Below, piece after piece: positions 1 through 7,104 of a stretch of DNA of 7,210 nucleotides. The DNA comes from Syntrophobacterales bacterium. GTDB taxonomy: Bacteria > Desulfobacterota > Syntrophia > Syntrophales > UBA6807. The translations under genes were made by a program, and so were the position numbers. How positions within the stretch are numbered: position 1 is the first letter of the stretch; every line of letters starts with the position of its first letter. The stretch is from positions 1 through 7,210 of the forward strand of contig JAGGSD010000394.1 of assembly GCA_021159265.1 (NCBI GenBank), read 5' to 3'. The notes under the pieces are model-generated. The model had not been told where the DNA came from and did no database searches. It saw nothing but the letters and a program-made list of their open reading frames with translations.

Positions 1-29
1 AACCATAATATCTCAAAAAATTCGGGTAG

Positions 30-47
30 GGGCGACTTTAGTCGCCC
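30..47. repeat. Perfect GC-rich hairpin
   Basis: GGGCGAC (30-36) pairs with GTCGCCC (41-47) across a TTTA loop. The stem is 7 bp and perfect. There is no T-run after it, so it is a weak intrinsic terminator candidate. It more likely belongs to a dispersed palindromic intergenic repeat, or to the end of a gene lying left of the window. Confidence 0.55.
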
Positions 48-79
48 GCGTCGGGAGATTAAAACCTCCACTACTCTAC

Positions 80-94
80 CCCGGACAAGCCGGG
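80..94. repeat. Small palindrome CCCGG/CCGGG
   Basis: CCCGG (80-84) pairs with CCGGG (90-94) around ACAAG. It lies between the first hairpin and the AACATCGAA repeat block, so the three probably form one composite intergenic repeat. That grouping is an inference from their adjacency. Confidence 0.45.
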
Positions 95-102
95 AGCAAG
101 AT

Positions 103-145
103 GAACATCAAACATCGAACGTCCAACATCGAATGTTGAATGGGA
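103..145. repeat. AACATCGAA-type intergenic repeat
   Basis: Related short units AACATCAA, AACATCGAAC and AACATCGAATG follow one another within about 35 bases. The block ends in a hairpin, CAACAT (124-129) with ATGTTG (133-138). On the minus strand it translates to a low-complexity string containing MLDVRC. I recall such strings as spurious proteins arising from multicopy intergenic repeats in several environmental genomes. Its multicopy status in this genome is inferred and not visible here. Confidence 0.5.
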
Positions 146-384
146 AAAGGCGGCCAACTGTAAACCCCTGGCCAGATCCGGCTTCCCTGTTCCATTGCGT
201 AGAAACTCCTTGCACAGCATTCAGTGCGATTGTGGCGGAAAGGCGTGTCAAGCCGCGCCGGGGGCAGGCTTGAACCTGACAACCTGAGTAGTCACGACAT
301 GTTTTGAAATTATATCAAAGTCGATTAACTGTCAATATGAATATGGAAAGCGCCTTGTATTTGTCGTATTCCTATAAAAAAATC

Positions 385-413
385 TTGACACTAATATGAA
401 TAGCTCCTATATA
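385..413 (+). promoter_or_regulatory. Sigma70-type promoter for the fdn operon
   Basis: A perfect -35 box, TTGACA (385-390), is separated by exactly 17 bases from TATATA (408-413), which matches the -10 consensus at four of six positions. Transcription would start near 420, giving a leader of about 225 nt before the fdnG start codon. The surrounding sequence is AT-rich. No sigma54 -24/-12 element or convincing FNR box was seen upstream. Confidence 0.65.
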
Positions 414-505
414 AAAAATCACACACAGGACATTTAGCGGTTGATTCCCCACGTTTTATCTTGTGCGGTTTTTCAGCCCTGTCATTTTGTCCTTTTTTAA
501 AAGAT

Positions 506-615
506 CATTCTCCGATCCGCTTCATCTAAAGAGTTGATCCATGATGAGCGGACAGTGGGTATAACTGGAAACGGCCATGCCTCCCGTGCTTGGAAAGGGG
601 AATAGTTGGAGTAGT
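506..615 (+). promoter_or_regulatory. Candidate Moco (Mo/W cofactor) riboswitch
   Basis: This part of the leader has strong pairing potential. A closing helix can form between CTCC (510-513) and GGAG (608-611). A long arm forms between TCCGCT-(T)-CATC (516-526) and GATGAGCGGA (543-552). A core with CAGT/ACTG (553-556 with 563-566), GGC-CAT-GCC (573-581) and a CTCCC...GGGG pairing (581-600) follows. The segments AACTGGAAACGGCC, GCCTCCCG and GGAAAGGGG resemble my recollection of the conserved core of the Moco RNA motif. That motif is known upstream of molybdate transport, cofactor synthesis and Moco-enzyme genes, including in Deltaproteobacteria. The downstream gene encodes a bis-PGD enzyme, which fits. 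The hairpin AGTA-GTAT-TACT (610-621), just before the ribosome binding site, overlaps the closing helix and could be the alternative state. The assignment is from memory without a covariance search. Confidence 0.55.
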
Positions 616-630
616 ATTACTAACTATAGA

Positions 631-636
631 AAGGAG
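631..636 (+). promoter_or_regulatory. Ribosome binding site that fixes the fdnG start
   Basis: AAGGAG lies 9 bases before the ATG at 646. This favours 646 over the upstream in-frame ATG at 577, which lies inside the structured leader. It also favours 646 over the out-of-frame ATG at 638, which is only one base from the site. Confidence 0.8.
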
Positions 637-645
637 CATGGAGTT

Positions 646-3600
646 ATGGATGTTACCAGAAGAAGTTTCCTGCAGATCTCCGGTACGGCATTGATGGCAA
701 GCGGCCTTGGCATAAGCCTTAAGCCCGTTGTCGCTCATGCCCAGCCACTGAAGATCAAATACGCCAAAGAGACCACCACGATTTGCCCTTACTGTGCCGT
801 TGGATGCGGAATCATCGTGTCAAGTCGAAACGGTAAAGTAATCAACACAGAGGGTGATCCCGATCATCCTGTCAACAAAGGATCGCTTTGCAGCAAAGGC
901 GGTTCAATCTATCAGCTTTCCGTCAACAAGAATCGAATGGATAAAGTACTCTACCGGGCGCCCTACGCAACCGAGTGGAAGCAAGTATCCTGGAAATGGG
1001 CCATCGACAGGATAGCCCACAATGTAAAGAAAAGCAGGGATAAGAGTTTCGAAAAGAGAAACAAGAAGGGTCAGGTAGTGAACCGTACGATGGGAATAGC
1101 ATCTGTCGGCAGCGCCGCCATGGATAACGAAGAGTGTTTTATCTATCAAAAATTCTTAAGGGGGTTGGGTCTGGTATATATTGAACACCAGGCCCGTATC
1201 TGACACTCCGCTACTGTTGCGGCTCTGGCAGAGTCGTTCGGGCGCGGCGCGATGACGAATCACTGGAATGATATTGCAAACAGTGATTGTATTTTGATTA
1301 TGGGAAGCAATGCAGCTTCCAATCACCCCATTTCATTTAAATATGTCACAAAGGCCATGGATAATGGCGCGAAACTGATCAGCGTAGATCCGAGATTTAC
1401 ACAGACATCTTCAAAGGCCGACATTTACGCGGCTCTCAGGTCCGGTACCGATATCGCCTTTTTAGGAGGCATGATCAAATACATCCTGGACAATAACCTG
1501 ATCCAGGGAAAATATGTCAAGTATTATACCAATGCCCCTTTCATGGTGAATCCCGATTTCAAGATGCCTGGTGAGAATGACGGTGTTTTCTCAGGCCTCA
1601 TGGACGGAAAGTATGATAAATCAACATGGTCTTTCCAGACGGACGCCAATGGCGTTGTCAAAAAAGACATGAGCTTGAAAAATCCCAACTGCGTTTATCA
1701 GCTTCTGAAGAAGCACTATTCGCGGTATAACCTTGATGTCGTATCCAGGATTACTGGTACACCTAAGGAAGATCTTCTTAGGGTTTACAAGGAATACACC
1801 AAAACCGGCGAAGTCGGCAAGGCGGGAACCATTATGTACGCCATGGGTTGGACCCAGCACACGGTAGGTGTCCAGAATATAAGGATAATGGCCATGATTC
1901 AGCTCCTCCTTGGAAATATGGGTGTGGCCGGTGGCGGCGTCAATGCACTCAGGGGCGAATCCAACGTCCAGGGGTCCACGGATCACTGCCTCCTCTTCCA
2001 CATTCTGCCCGGATACCTGAAGACTCCGAAGGCATCTCTACCCACACTAGCCGCGTATAACTCCAAGTATACACCGAAAACAAAAGAACCGAAGAGTCTG
2101 AACTGGTGGAAAAACTACGCAAAATATTCGGCAAGTCTCATCCGGGCCCATTACGGGATGAATGCTACGCTGGAGGAAGGATATGGCTATCTGCCCAGGC
2201 TTGATGACGGTAAAACCTACTCCTGGTTGGATATCTTTGACGAGATGTACAAAGGAAAATTCACCGGATTCTTTTCCTGGGGTCAGAACCCTGCCTGCAG
2301 CGGCGCCAGTTCAAACAAGACAAGACAGGCCATGACAAAGCTGGACTGGATGGTCAATGTCAATATCTTTGATAGCGAGACGGGCAACTTCTGGCGAGGT
2401 CCCGGCATGGATCCAACCAAGATCAAAACCGAGGTCTTCAGTCTCCCATGCGCCGCTTCGATTGAAAAAGAGGGTAGCATCACCAACAGTGGCCGCTGGA
2501 TGCAGTGGAGATACAAAGCGGTCAATCCTCCCGGAGATGCTATGCCGGACGGTGAGATCATTACGAAACTTTTCTATAAGATCAAAGAACTGTACGAAAA
2601 GGAAGGCGGCCCTTTGGCTGAGGCCATTACCAAAATGACCTGGGATTACGGCCCCATGGGGGCGGACGGCAAGATTCGCCACCTCGACACCCATATGATT
2701 GCCAAGGAAATCAATGGCTATTTCCTTGAAGACAAAATAGTCAAAGGGAAGCTGTTTAAGAAAGGCACCCTTGTCCCCAGTTTCGTCTATCTCCAGGATG
2801 ACGGTTCGACCTCTTCCGGAAACTGGCTGTACTGTAATTCATACACAGAAAAGGGAAATATGGCGGCCAGACGCGGCAAAAAGGACAAATCCGGCATAGG
2901 ACTCTATTCCGAATGGGCATGGTGCTGGCCCATCAACCGCAGGATCATCTACAATGGCGCGTCCGTCGATCCCATTTCCGGAAAACCATGGGATAAGGAG
3001 CATCCGGTCATCATGTGGAATGGTTCAAAATGGGTGGGCGATGTTCCCGATGGCGTCGCAGCGCCCGGTTCGGGACGACCCCCATTCATCATGAAACCTC
3101 ACGGGGTAGGCAGTATTTTCGGACCGGGACGAGCGGATGGACCCTTCCCCGAACATTATGAGCCACTGGAATGTCCCGTTGAGAAGAATCTCATGTCGCC
3201 TCAGTGCGTCAATCCCGCCATCAAGAGATTTGACGTTGACGGCACGGATGTGGATAAAAGAGCAACCTGCGATCCGAGATTCCCCTTTGTCTGCTCCACT
3301 TACCGTGTGAGCGAACACTGGCAGACGGGTGTCATGACGAGGTGGTGTCCCTGGCTTGCGGAGATGCAGCCGGATATGTTCGTCGAGATGAGCGTCGAAC
3401 TTGCCAGGTTAAAAGGAATCAAAAACGGTGAACGTGTTATTGTGAAATCGATCAGAGGTGAAGTTGAGGTCGTGGCAATTGTCACAAATAGGTTTAAACC
3501 TTTCAGTATAAACGGCAGCGTCGTTCATCAGGTTGGAATTCCCTGGCATTTTGGATGGGTAACGACGGCCATGCGAAAATTTGTCCACGGTGACAAAAAA

Positions 3601-3720
3601 CCTGAAGTCTTTACTTCCGGTGATGCCGCCAATCTCCTTACACCGTTCATAGGAGATGCCAATACCATGATCCCCGAGAGCAAGGCCTTCATGGTAAACG
3701 TTGAAAGGAAGGGGGTGTAA
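646..3720 (+). CDS. fdnG: Formate dehydrogenase-N type alpha subunit, selenocysteine-containing
   Basis: Catalytic subunit that interconverts formate and CO2 at a molybdenum or tungsten bis-PGD centre. The product is 1024 residues if the in-frame TGA at 1201-1203 is read as selenocysteine 186; E. coli FdnG is 1015 residues with Sec196. The N-terminus is a Tat signal: RRSFLQ at residues 5-10, a hydrophobic stretch, then AHA before a likely cleavage at 32/33, predicting periplasmic export. A [4Fe-4S] motif follows with Cys47, 50, 54 and 82. The active site shows QARI-U-HSATVAAL, with His187 next to Sec, and Arg436 in LRGESNVQGSTD. Both match E. coli His197 and Arg446 after a constant offset of 10. 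The C-terminal dinucleotide-binding domain spans roughly 885-1020, starting near TYRVSEHW. It is the first gene of a tight operon, 3 nt before fdnH. FdoG is an equally valid name, since sequence alone does not separate the paralogues. Without readthrough only an inactive 185-residue fragment would form. Confidence 0.96.
1201..1240 (+). promoter_or_regulatory. Selenocysteine codon and bacterial SECIS-like hairpin
   Basis: The UGA at 1201-1203 is followed by a hairpin. UGC (1218-1220) pairs with GCA (1228-1230) around a seven-base loop GGCUCUG. Below it lie an unpaired U at 1217 and a lower helix, ACU (1213-1215) with AGU (1232-1234). Counting the U of UGA as 1, the bulged U is position 17, as in E. 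coli fdhF. The loop opens with two guanosines, consistent with the bacterial consensus of at least one G in the first two loop bases. Position 23 is C where E. coli has G. The element would recruit SelB with Sec-tRNA; the sel genes are not in the window. Confidence 0.88.
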
Positions 3721-3723
3721 TAA

Positions 3724-4521
3724 ATGACCGAGAAAGTTAAATTATATGATCTTTCGAAATGCACCGGCTGCAGAGCCTGCCAGTTGGCATGCAAACAGTG
3801 GAACCAGCTGCCCGCGAAACAGACCCATAACATGGGAACATACCAGAATCCTTCCGATCTTCAGCCAAATACATGGAATCTTATCAGGTTCCAGGAAGTT
3901 TCCGATGGAAATGGCGGCGTAAAATGGATGTTCAGACACGATGCGTGCATGCACTGTACCGATGCGGCCTGTGTGAGAGTGTGTCCAAGCGGTGCTCTTT
4001 CCCATACGAAATACGGCACAGTAGCATTCGACCAGGCAAAGTGCATCGGATGCAAGGAATGTATATCTGCCTGTCCATTTGAAGTGCCAAGGTATGATCC
4101 TGAGAAAGATAAAATCGCCAAATGCGATATGTGCTTTTCCAGAATAGATAATGGCCTGGAGCCGGCATGCGTTAAGGCATGTCCCACCGGCGCCCTCCGG
4201 TTCGGCGACAAAGATGAGATGTTGAAACTTGCCTACAAGAGGGCTAAGGAACTGGGTGGAGATGCTTCCGTATATGGTGACAAGTTCGTTGGTGGAACTC
4301 ATATGATATATGTTCTTCCGGAAAAGGCCAGCGTATATGACAGACTGCCGGAAAATCCGAGAGTGCCCCTTAGCATCATAGCCTGGAAAGACTGGCTCAA
4401 ACCCCTCAGTCTGCTGGCAGCAGGCGGTGTTCTGGCGGGTTCCTTATTCCACTACATCATTCATGGTCCGAAGGATACGGGTGGAGATGATGATCAGGCA
4501 AGTCAGGAAGGAGGCAAATAA
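3724..4521 (+). CDS. fdnH: Formate dehydrogenase-N type beta subunit, iron-sulfur
   Basis: Electron-transfer subunit linking the catalytic subunit to cytochrome b. Its 265 residues (E. coli FdnH has 294) hold sixteen cysteines in four ferredoxin-like groups: 13/16/19/23, 75/78/83/87, 107/110/113/117 and 134/137/149/153. These are enough for four [4Fe-4S] clusters. A hydrophobic segment at about 226-247 follows a WKDWLKP stretch and should anchor the protein in the membrane, with a short acidic tail after it. There is no signal peptide. In this family the subunit is exported together with the Tat-bearing alpha subunit, so that is inferred here. The start lies 3 nt after the fdnG stop (TAA TAA ATG). 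A purine-rich AAGGAAGGGGGTG at 3705-3717 is the ribosome binding site, inside the end of fdnG, suggesting translational coupling. Confidence 0.95.
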   Translation: MTEKVKLYDLSKCTGCRACQLACKQWNQLPAKQTHNMGTYQNPSDLQPNTWNLIRFQEVSDGNGGVKWMFRHDACMHCTDAACVRVCPSGALSHTKYGTVAFDQAKCIGCKECISACPFEVPRYDPEKDKIAKCDMCFSRIDNGLEPACVKACPTGALRFGDKDEMLKLAYKRAKELGGDASVYGDKFVGGTHMIYVLPEKASVYDRLPENPRVPLSIIAWKDWLKPLSLLAAGGVLAGSLFHYIIHGPKDTGGDDDQASQEGGK

Positions 4522-4522
4522 A

Positions 4523-5191
4523 ATGATACCGAAAAAAGGAATGATAAAAGTATCTGATGCGTTTGAGAGGATTGTGCACTGGTGCCTGGCTATTTCATGC
4601 ATCGTCCTGATGATTTCCGGTCTGGGAATGATGTTTCACGCATTCAATTTCCTGGCAATCCCTGTAGGAGGGTTGAAGAACCTGAAATTAATCCATAACT
4701 TTACGGGATTAATCTTCATCCCGTCCCTTTTATTCGCAATCCTGGTCTGGTGGAAAGAAGCCGGTGTGCTTGATCTGCCTGATGATTTTGAGTGGATCAA
4801 ATGTGCGGGGGGTTACCTCTGGCATGTGGAAAATCCTCCTGAGACAGGGAAATACAATGTTGGTCAGAAAGCATTTTTTCTTGCCGTTGCCGGTTTTGGA
4901 ATTATCATGATTATCAGCGGATTGATCATGTGGTTCCCGCTCAGTTTGCCAACCGGTTTGGTAAGGTGGATGTATTCCCTCCACGCCCTCGGGTTCTTCG
5001 TCATTTTCCCGTTCTTTTTTGTCCACCTCTATTTGGGCACAATAGGTGTCCCCGGTTCCGCTCCAGCCGTTTTTACCGGATATGTAACAAGATCCTGGTG
5101 TAACAAACAATGCCCGAAATGGCTGAGGAAAATGGAAGAAACAGGAAAACTGGAAGTGTACGGTGAAGAAAAAGCAGTTTCTGAGCATTAA
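4523..5191 (+). CDS. fdnI: Formate dehydrogenase-N type gamma subunit, cytochrome b556
   Basis: Membrane subunit of 222 residues (E. coli FdnI has 217) that passes electrons between FdnH and the quinone pool through two b hemes. Four hydrophobic helices are visible at about 17-38, 54-77, 115-137 and 149-173. Four histidines, His19, His58, His154 and His168, correspond to the heme ligands His18, His57, His155 and His169 known in E. coli FdnI. The chosen ATG has a full AAGGAGG (4508-4514) eight bases upstream and begins 1 nt after the fdnH stop. A frame opening at 4427 would add 32 residues overlapping fdnH and lacks this support. The C-terminus is polar and charged. It is the last gene of the structural operon, followed by a strong terminator. 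FdoI is an alternative name. Confidence 0.94.
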   Translation: MIPKKGMIKVSDAFERIVHWCLAISCIVLMISGLGMMFHAFNFLAIPVGGLKNLKLIHNFTGLIFIPSLLFAILVWWKEAGVLDLPDDFEWIKCAGGYLWHVENPPETGKYNVGQKAFFLAVAGFGIIMIISGLIMWFPLSLPTGLVRWMYSLHALGFFVIFPFFFVHLYLGTIGVPGSAPAVFTGYVTRSWCNKQCPKWLRKMEETGKLEVYGEEKAVSEH

Positions 5192-5241
5192 CTCGTTCTG
5201 TTAAGATCGCTTATTACGGCAAATTTAACAGGGCATATTTT

Positions 5242-5275
5242 AAAAAGACCCACTCAATTATGAGTGGGTCTTTTT
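5242..5275. terminator. Strong intrinsic terminator after fdnI, symmetric
   Basis: A perfect 15-bp inverted repeat is formed by AAAAAGACCCACTCA (5242-5256) and its complement at 5261-5275, with an ATTA loop. The right arm ends in TTTTT and the left arm begins with AAAAA, so the structure can end transcription from either direction. It lies 50 bases past the fdnI stop and separates fdnGHI from fdhE. Confidence 0.9.
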
Positions 5276-5368
5276 GGCAAATGATACGAAGAACTTCTTG
5301 AATTTGAGGATGAAAAGATATAGAGAAATCAAATTCATGTAATTAACAACAAAAGAGGTGTCAATCTA

Positions 5369-6202
5369 ATGGGTAAAATGTTGAAGGAAACTTTGGAAAC
5401 AATAGAAAAGTATAAAAACAAGAGCCCTCACTATGAGGAATTTTTCAAAATACTTGAAGAAATATTAATCCTCAGGGAAAATTACCGTCAAGACTTTAAG
5501 GGGGATATCTTCCAGGTGAATGAAAGTCACATCATGCAAAAACTATCCGGGGGTTTGCCTCTCGTAGATTTTTCCAGAAATAACTTTGACTTGAGTAAAC
5601 CAAAGGAATACTTCTTCAACCTGTTGGAGATAGCAAGGAAGAGATCCCCCGGGGAAACGGAAAAAATCATTCAGGATCTGGAAGATGGGTCTCTTGATTA
5701 TGAAACACTGGTATATGATTCTTTTATACACCAAACCGATAAAGAAGCGTCAGGAGGAGACGATGAAAAACTTTTTGATCTGTTGGACCTGTTTGTCGAA
5801 GAAAGCCTCCGACCGGCCCTTGAAATCCTCGCTGATAAATACCGTAACGCTATCAAGGAATCACAATGGTCTGAAGGATATTGCCCTGTATGCGGCAAAG
5901 AACCGAAAATAGGGGAATTGAAAGAAGAAGAAGGATTCAGATATCTTTTTTGTAATCAATGTGGACTTGAATGGAATTACAGACGTGTAAAATGTCCATT
6001 CTGCGGTAACGAAGACCAGCAAACGCTGGCATATTTTACAGTGGAGAATGAGGAAAAATACAGGGTTGACGTGTGTAACAAATGCAAACGGTATATTAAG
6101 ATCGTGGACTTTAGAAAAACAAGAGAAAAAGCAAACCTTGATGTCGAAGATATTGCCACGCTGCATCTTGATGTACTGGCTAATGAAGAAGGGTACGAGT
6201 AG
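5369..6202 (+). CDS. fdhE: Formate dehydrogenase maturation protein FdhE
   Basis: Cytoplasmic accessory protein needed for active respiratory FDH; E. coli FdhE binds the alpha subunit and is thought to act in maturation or quality control before Tat export. The product has 277 residues (E. coli 309). The N-terminal half is helical and charged. The C-terminal half carries four CxxC pairs: Cys172/175, 195/198, 209/212 and 236/239, in the family contexts CPVCGKEP, CNQCGLEW, CPFCGNED and CNKCKRYIK. These are rubredoxin-like metal sites. The ATG at 5369 has AGAGGTG (5354-5360) eight bases upstream, while the ATG at 5378 is less well placed. It follows the fdn terminator and probably has its own promoter, which I could not define. 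The stop codon TAG (6200-6202) straddles the junction with an inserted repeat element, so the natural C-terminus may have been slightly different. No fdhD is present here. Confidence 0.92.
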   Translation: MGKMLKETLETIEKYKNKSPHYEEFFKILEEILILRENYRQDFKGDIFQVNESHIMQKLSGGLPLVDFSRNNFDLSKPKEYFFNLLEIARKRSPGETEKIIQDLEDGSLDYETLVYDSFIHQTDKEASGGDDEKLFDLLDLFVEESLRPALEILADKYRNAIKESQWSEGYCPVCGKEPKIGELKEEEGFRYLFCNQCGLEWNYRRVKCPFCGNEDQQTLAYFTVENEEKYRVDVCNKCKRYIKIVDFRKTREKANLDVEDIATLHLDVLANEEGYE

Positions 6203-6343
6203 AGACCTTTGCAAAACGTCCCCTTTTGACCAATTTCTGCGTCAGGCTCAAATTTTAATCCTCGAAATATCCGATATATTCCTGTGGTTAAAATTTTCGC
6301 CTTCCTTGAACTTGAACAAAATTGAACATTCTGCAAAGGTCTC
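6202..6343. mobile_element. MITE-like element with terminal inverted repeats
   Basis: The ends are perfect 12-bp inverted repeats, GAGACCTTTGCA (6202-6213) and TGCAAAGGTCTC (6332-6343). They extend imperfectly to about 26 bp with roughly 21 matches. A second internal pair, AAATTTTAA (6250-6258) with TTAAAATTT (6288-6296), and a GGC/GCC pair (6245-6247 with 6299-6301) sit in register. The whole 142-bp element can therefore fold into one long imperfect hairpin. No transposase is encoded. CGAGT occurs at both borders (6196-6200 and 6343-6347) and may be a target-site duplication, although the left copy is offset by one or two bases from the symmetric end. The family of the mobilising transposase cannot be told from this window. 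Confidence 0.72.
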
Positions 6344-6422
6344 GAGTCAGCACTGTTCTGGATACACTGGATGCTTGATTTTAGATTCTGGCCACTGACA
6401 GCTGAAACCTGAGAATTGATTC

Positions 6423-7079
6423 ATGAACGATAATGATATTACCACTGTTGTTGACCTTCTTGTAAAAGAACTTAAGGCAGAGAAACTTCCCATAGTTTCC
6501 GATCTTGCGGAGAAAGATTCAGACCCTTTTCAGATACTCATTTCCACACTTCTCAGCCTGAGAACAAAGGATGAAGTCACAGAGATTGCCACTAAAAGGC
6601 TCTTTGCCCTCGCATCCGCTCCTTCCGAAATGTTGAAGCTCTCTGAAAATCAAATCATTGACGCCATTTATCCCGTCGGTTTTTACAAAAACAAGACAAG
6701 GACGATCTTGCATATTTGCCGTGAACTAATTGAAAAACATAAATCACGGGTCCCCGACACCATTGACGGATTGCTTTCTTTAAAGGGTGTGGGAAGAAAA
6801 ACGGCAAACCTTGTTGTTACTCTCGGATATCAGGGTGACGGAATATGTGTTGACACACACGTCCACAGGATTTCGAATCGCCTCGGATATGTAAAAACAA
6901 AAAACCCTGGAGAAACTGAATTTGCCTTGAGGAAAAAACTCCCCCACCAATACTGGATAATTTACAATACAATCATGGTCGCATTCGGCAGAAATATCTG
7001 CCGCCCCGTATCACCGATTTGCAGCAAATGTCCCGTTTCCGATTATTGTGAAAAGGCAGGAGTAACGAGAAGTCGGTAA
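6423..7079 (+). CDS. nth: Endonuclease III family DNA glycosylase/AP lyase
   Basis: Base-excision repair enzyme that removes oxidised pyrimidines and nicks at abasic sites. The product has 218 residues (E. coli Nth has 211). The helix-hairpin-helix reads LKGVGRKTAN, with the catalytic lysine at Lys126. The catalytic aspartate is Asp144 in VDTHVHRI. Four C-terminal cysteines, 193, 200, 203 and 209, show the exact C-x6-C-x2-C-x5-C spacing of the [4Fe-4S] loop. The region matching E. coli LLSAQATD reads LLSLRTKD (43-50), so substrate preference may differ from classical Nth; this is an inference. The ribosome binding site is weak, with only GAGAA at 6411-6415. The gene starts about 80 bases after the mobile element and is probably functionally unrelated to the FDH genes. 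Assignment to the family is firm, but the exact substrate is not. Confidence 0.93.
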   Translation: MNDNDITTVVDLLVKELKAEKLPIVSDLAEKDSDPFQILISTLLSLRTKDEVTEIATKRLFALASAPSEMLKLSENQIIDAIYPVGFYKNKTRTILHICRELIEKHKSRVPDTIDGLLSLKGVGRKTANLVVTLGYQGDGICVDTHVHRISNRLGYVKTKNPGETEFALRKKLPHQYWIIYNTIMVAFGRNICRPVSPICSKCPVSDYCEKAGVTRSR

Positions 7080-7104
7080 AGAATGAAAAGTGACAGTTTC
7101 GTAA

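Larger units (their letters stand above)
1..384. other. Gene-free upstream region rich in short repeats
   Basis: No convincing coding sequence is seen on either strand. Bases 1-145 contain two GC-rich hairpins and an AACATCGAA-type repeat, described separately. Bases 146-300 are more GC-rich and include a small inverted repeat, CAGG-TTCAAG-CCTG on the minus strand, near 264-280. Bases 300-384 are AT-rich and lead into the promoter. The only notable open frame, 68 codons on the minus strand at 76-282, runs through the repeats, has no ribosome binding site and shows no recognisable domain. I therefore treat the region as intergenic. Confidence 0.7.

Noticed and set aside
76..282. Minus-strand 68-codon frame
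   Set aside because: It runs across repeat sequence, has no domain or ribosome binding site, and includes the MLDVRC string typical of translated intergenic repeats.
245..300. Possible tRNA-like T-arm on the minus strand (GGTTCAAGCC)
   Set aside because: The five-base T-stem does not pair correctly, and no acceptor, anticodon or D arm can be found around it.
577..645. Upstream in-frame start giving fdnG 23 extra residues
   Set aside because: It lies within the structured leader, lacks a ribosome binding site and would bury the Tat motif. The ATG at 646 has AAGGAG at a good distance and places RRSFLQ near the N-terminus.
1252..3720. A separate 822-residue molybdopterin oxidoreductase gene
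   Set aside because: It lacks the Fe-S motif and signal peptide, has no ribosome binding site, and continues in frame from the upstream fragment through the selenocysteine codon.
3742..4302. Long minus-strand frame opposite fdnH
   Set aside because: It is a shadow of the strongly supported iron-sulfur subunit gene and has no recognisable domain.
5298..5324. Promoter for fdhE (TTGAAT and TATAGA)
   Set aside because: The spacer is only 15 bases and both boxes are imperfect in AT-rich DNA, so the support is too weak to list.
6048..6398. Plus-strand frame spanning the end of fdhE and the MITE
   Set aside because: It is in a different frame from fdhE, crosses the inserted element and shows no domain; it is a chance open frame.
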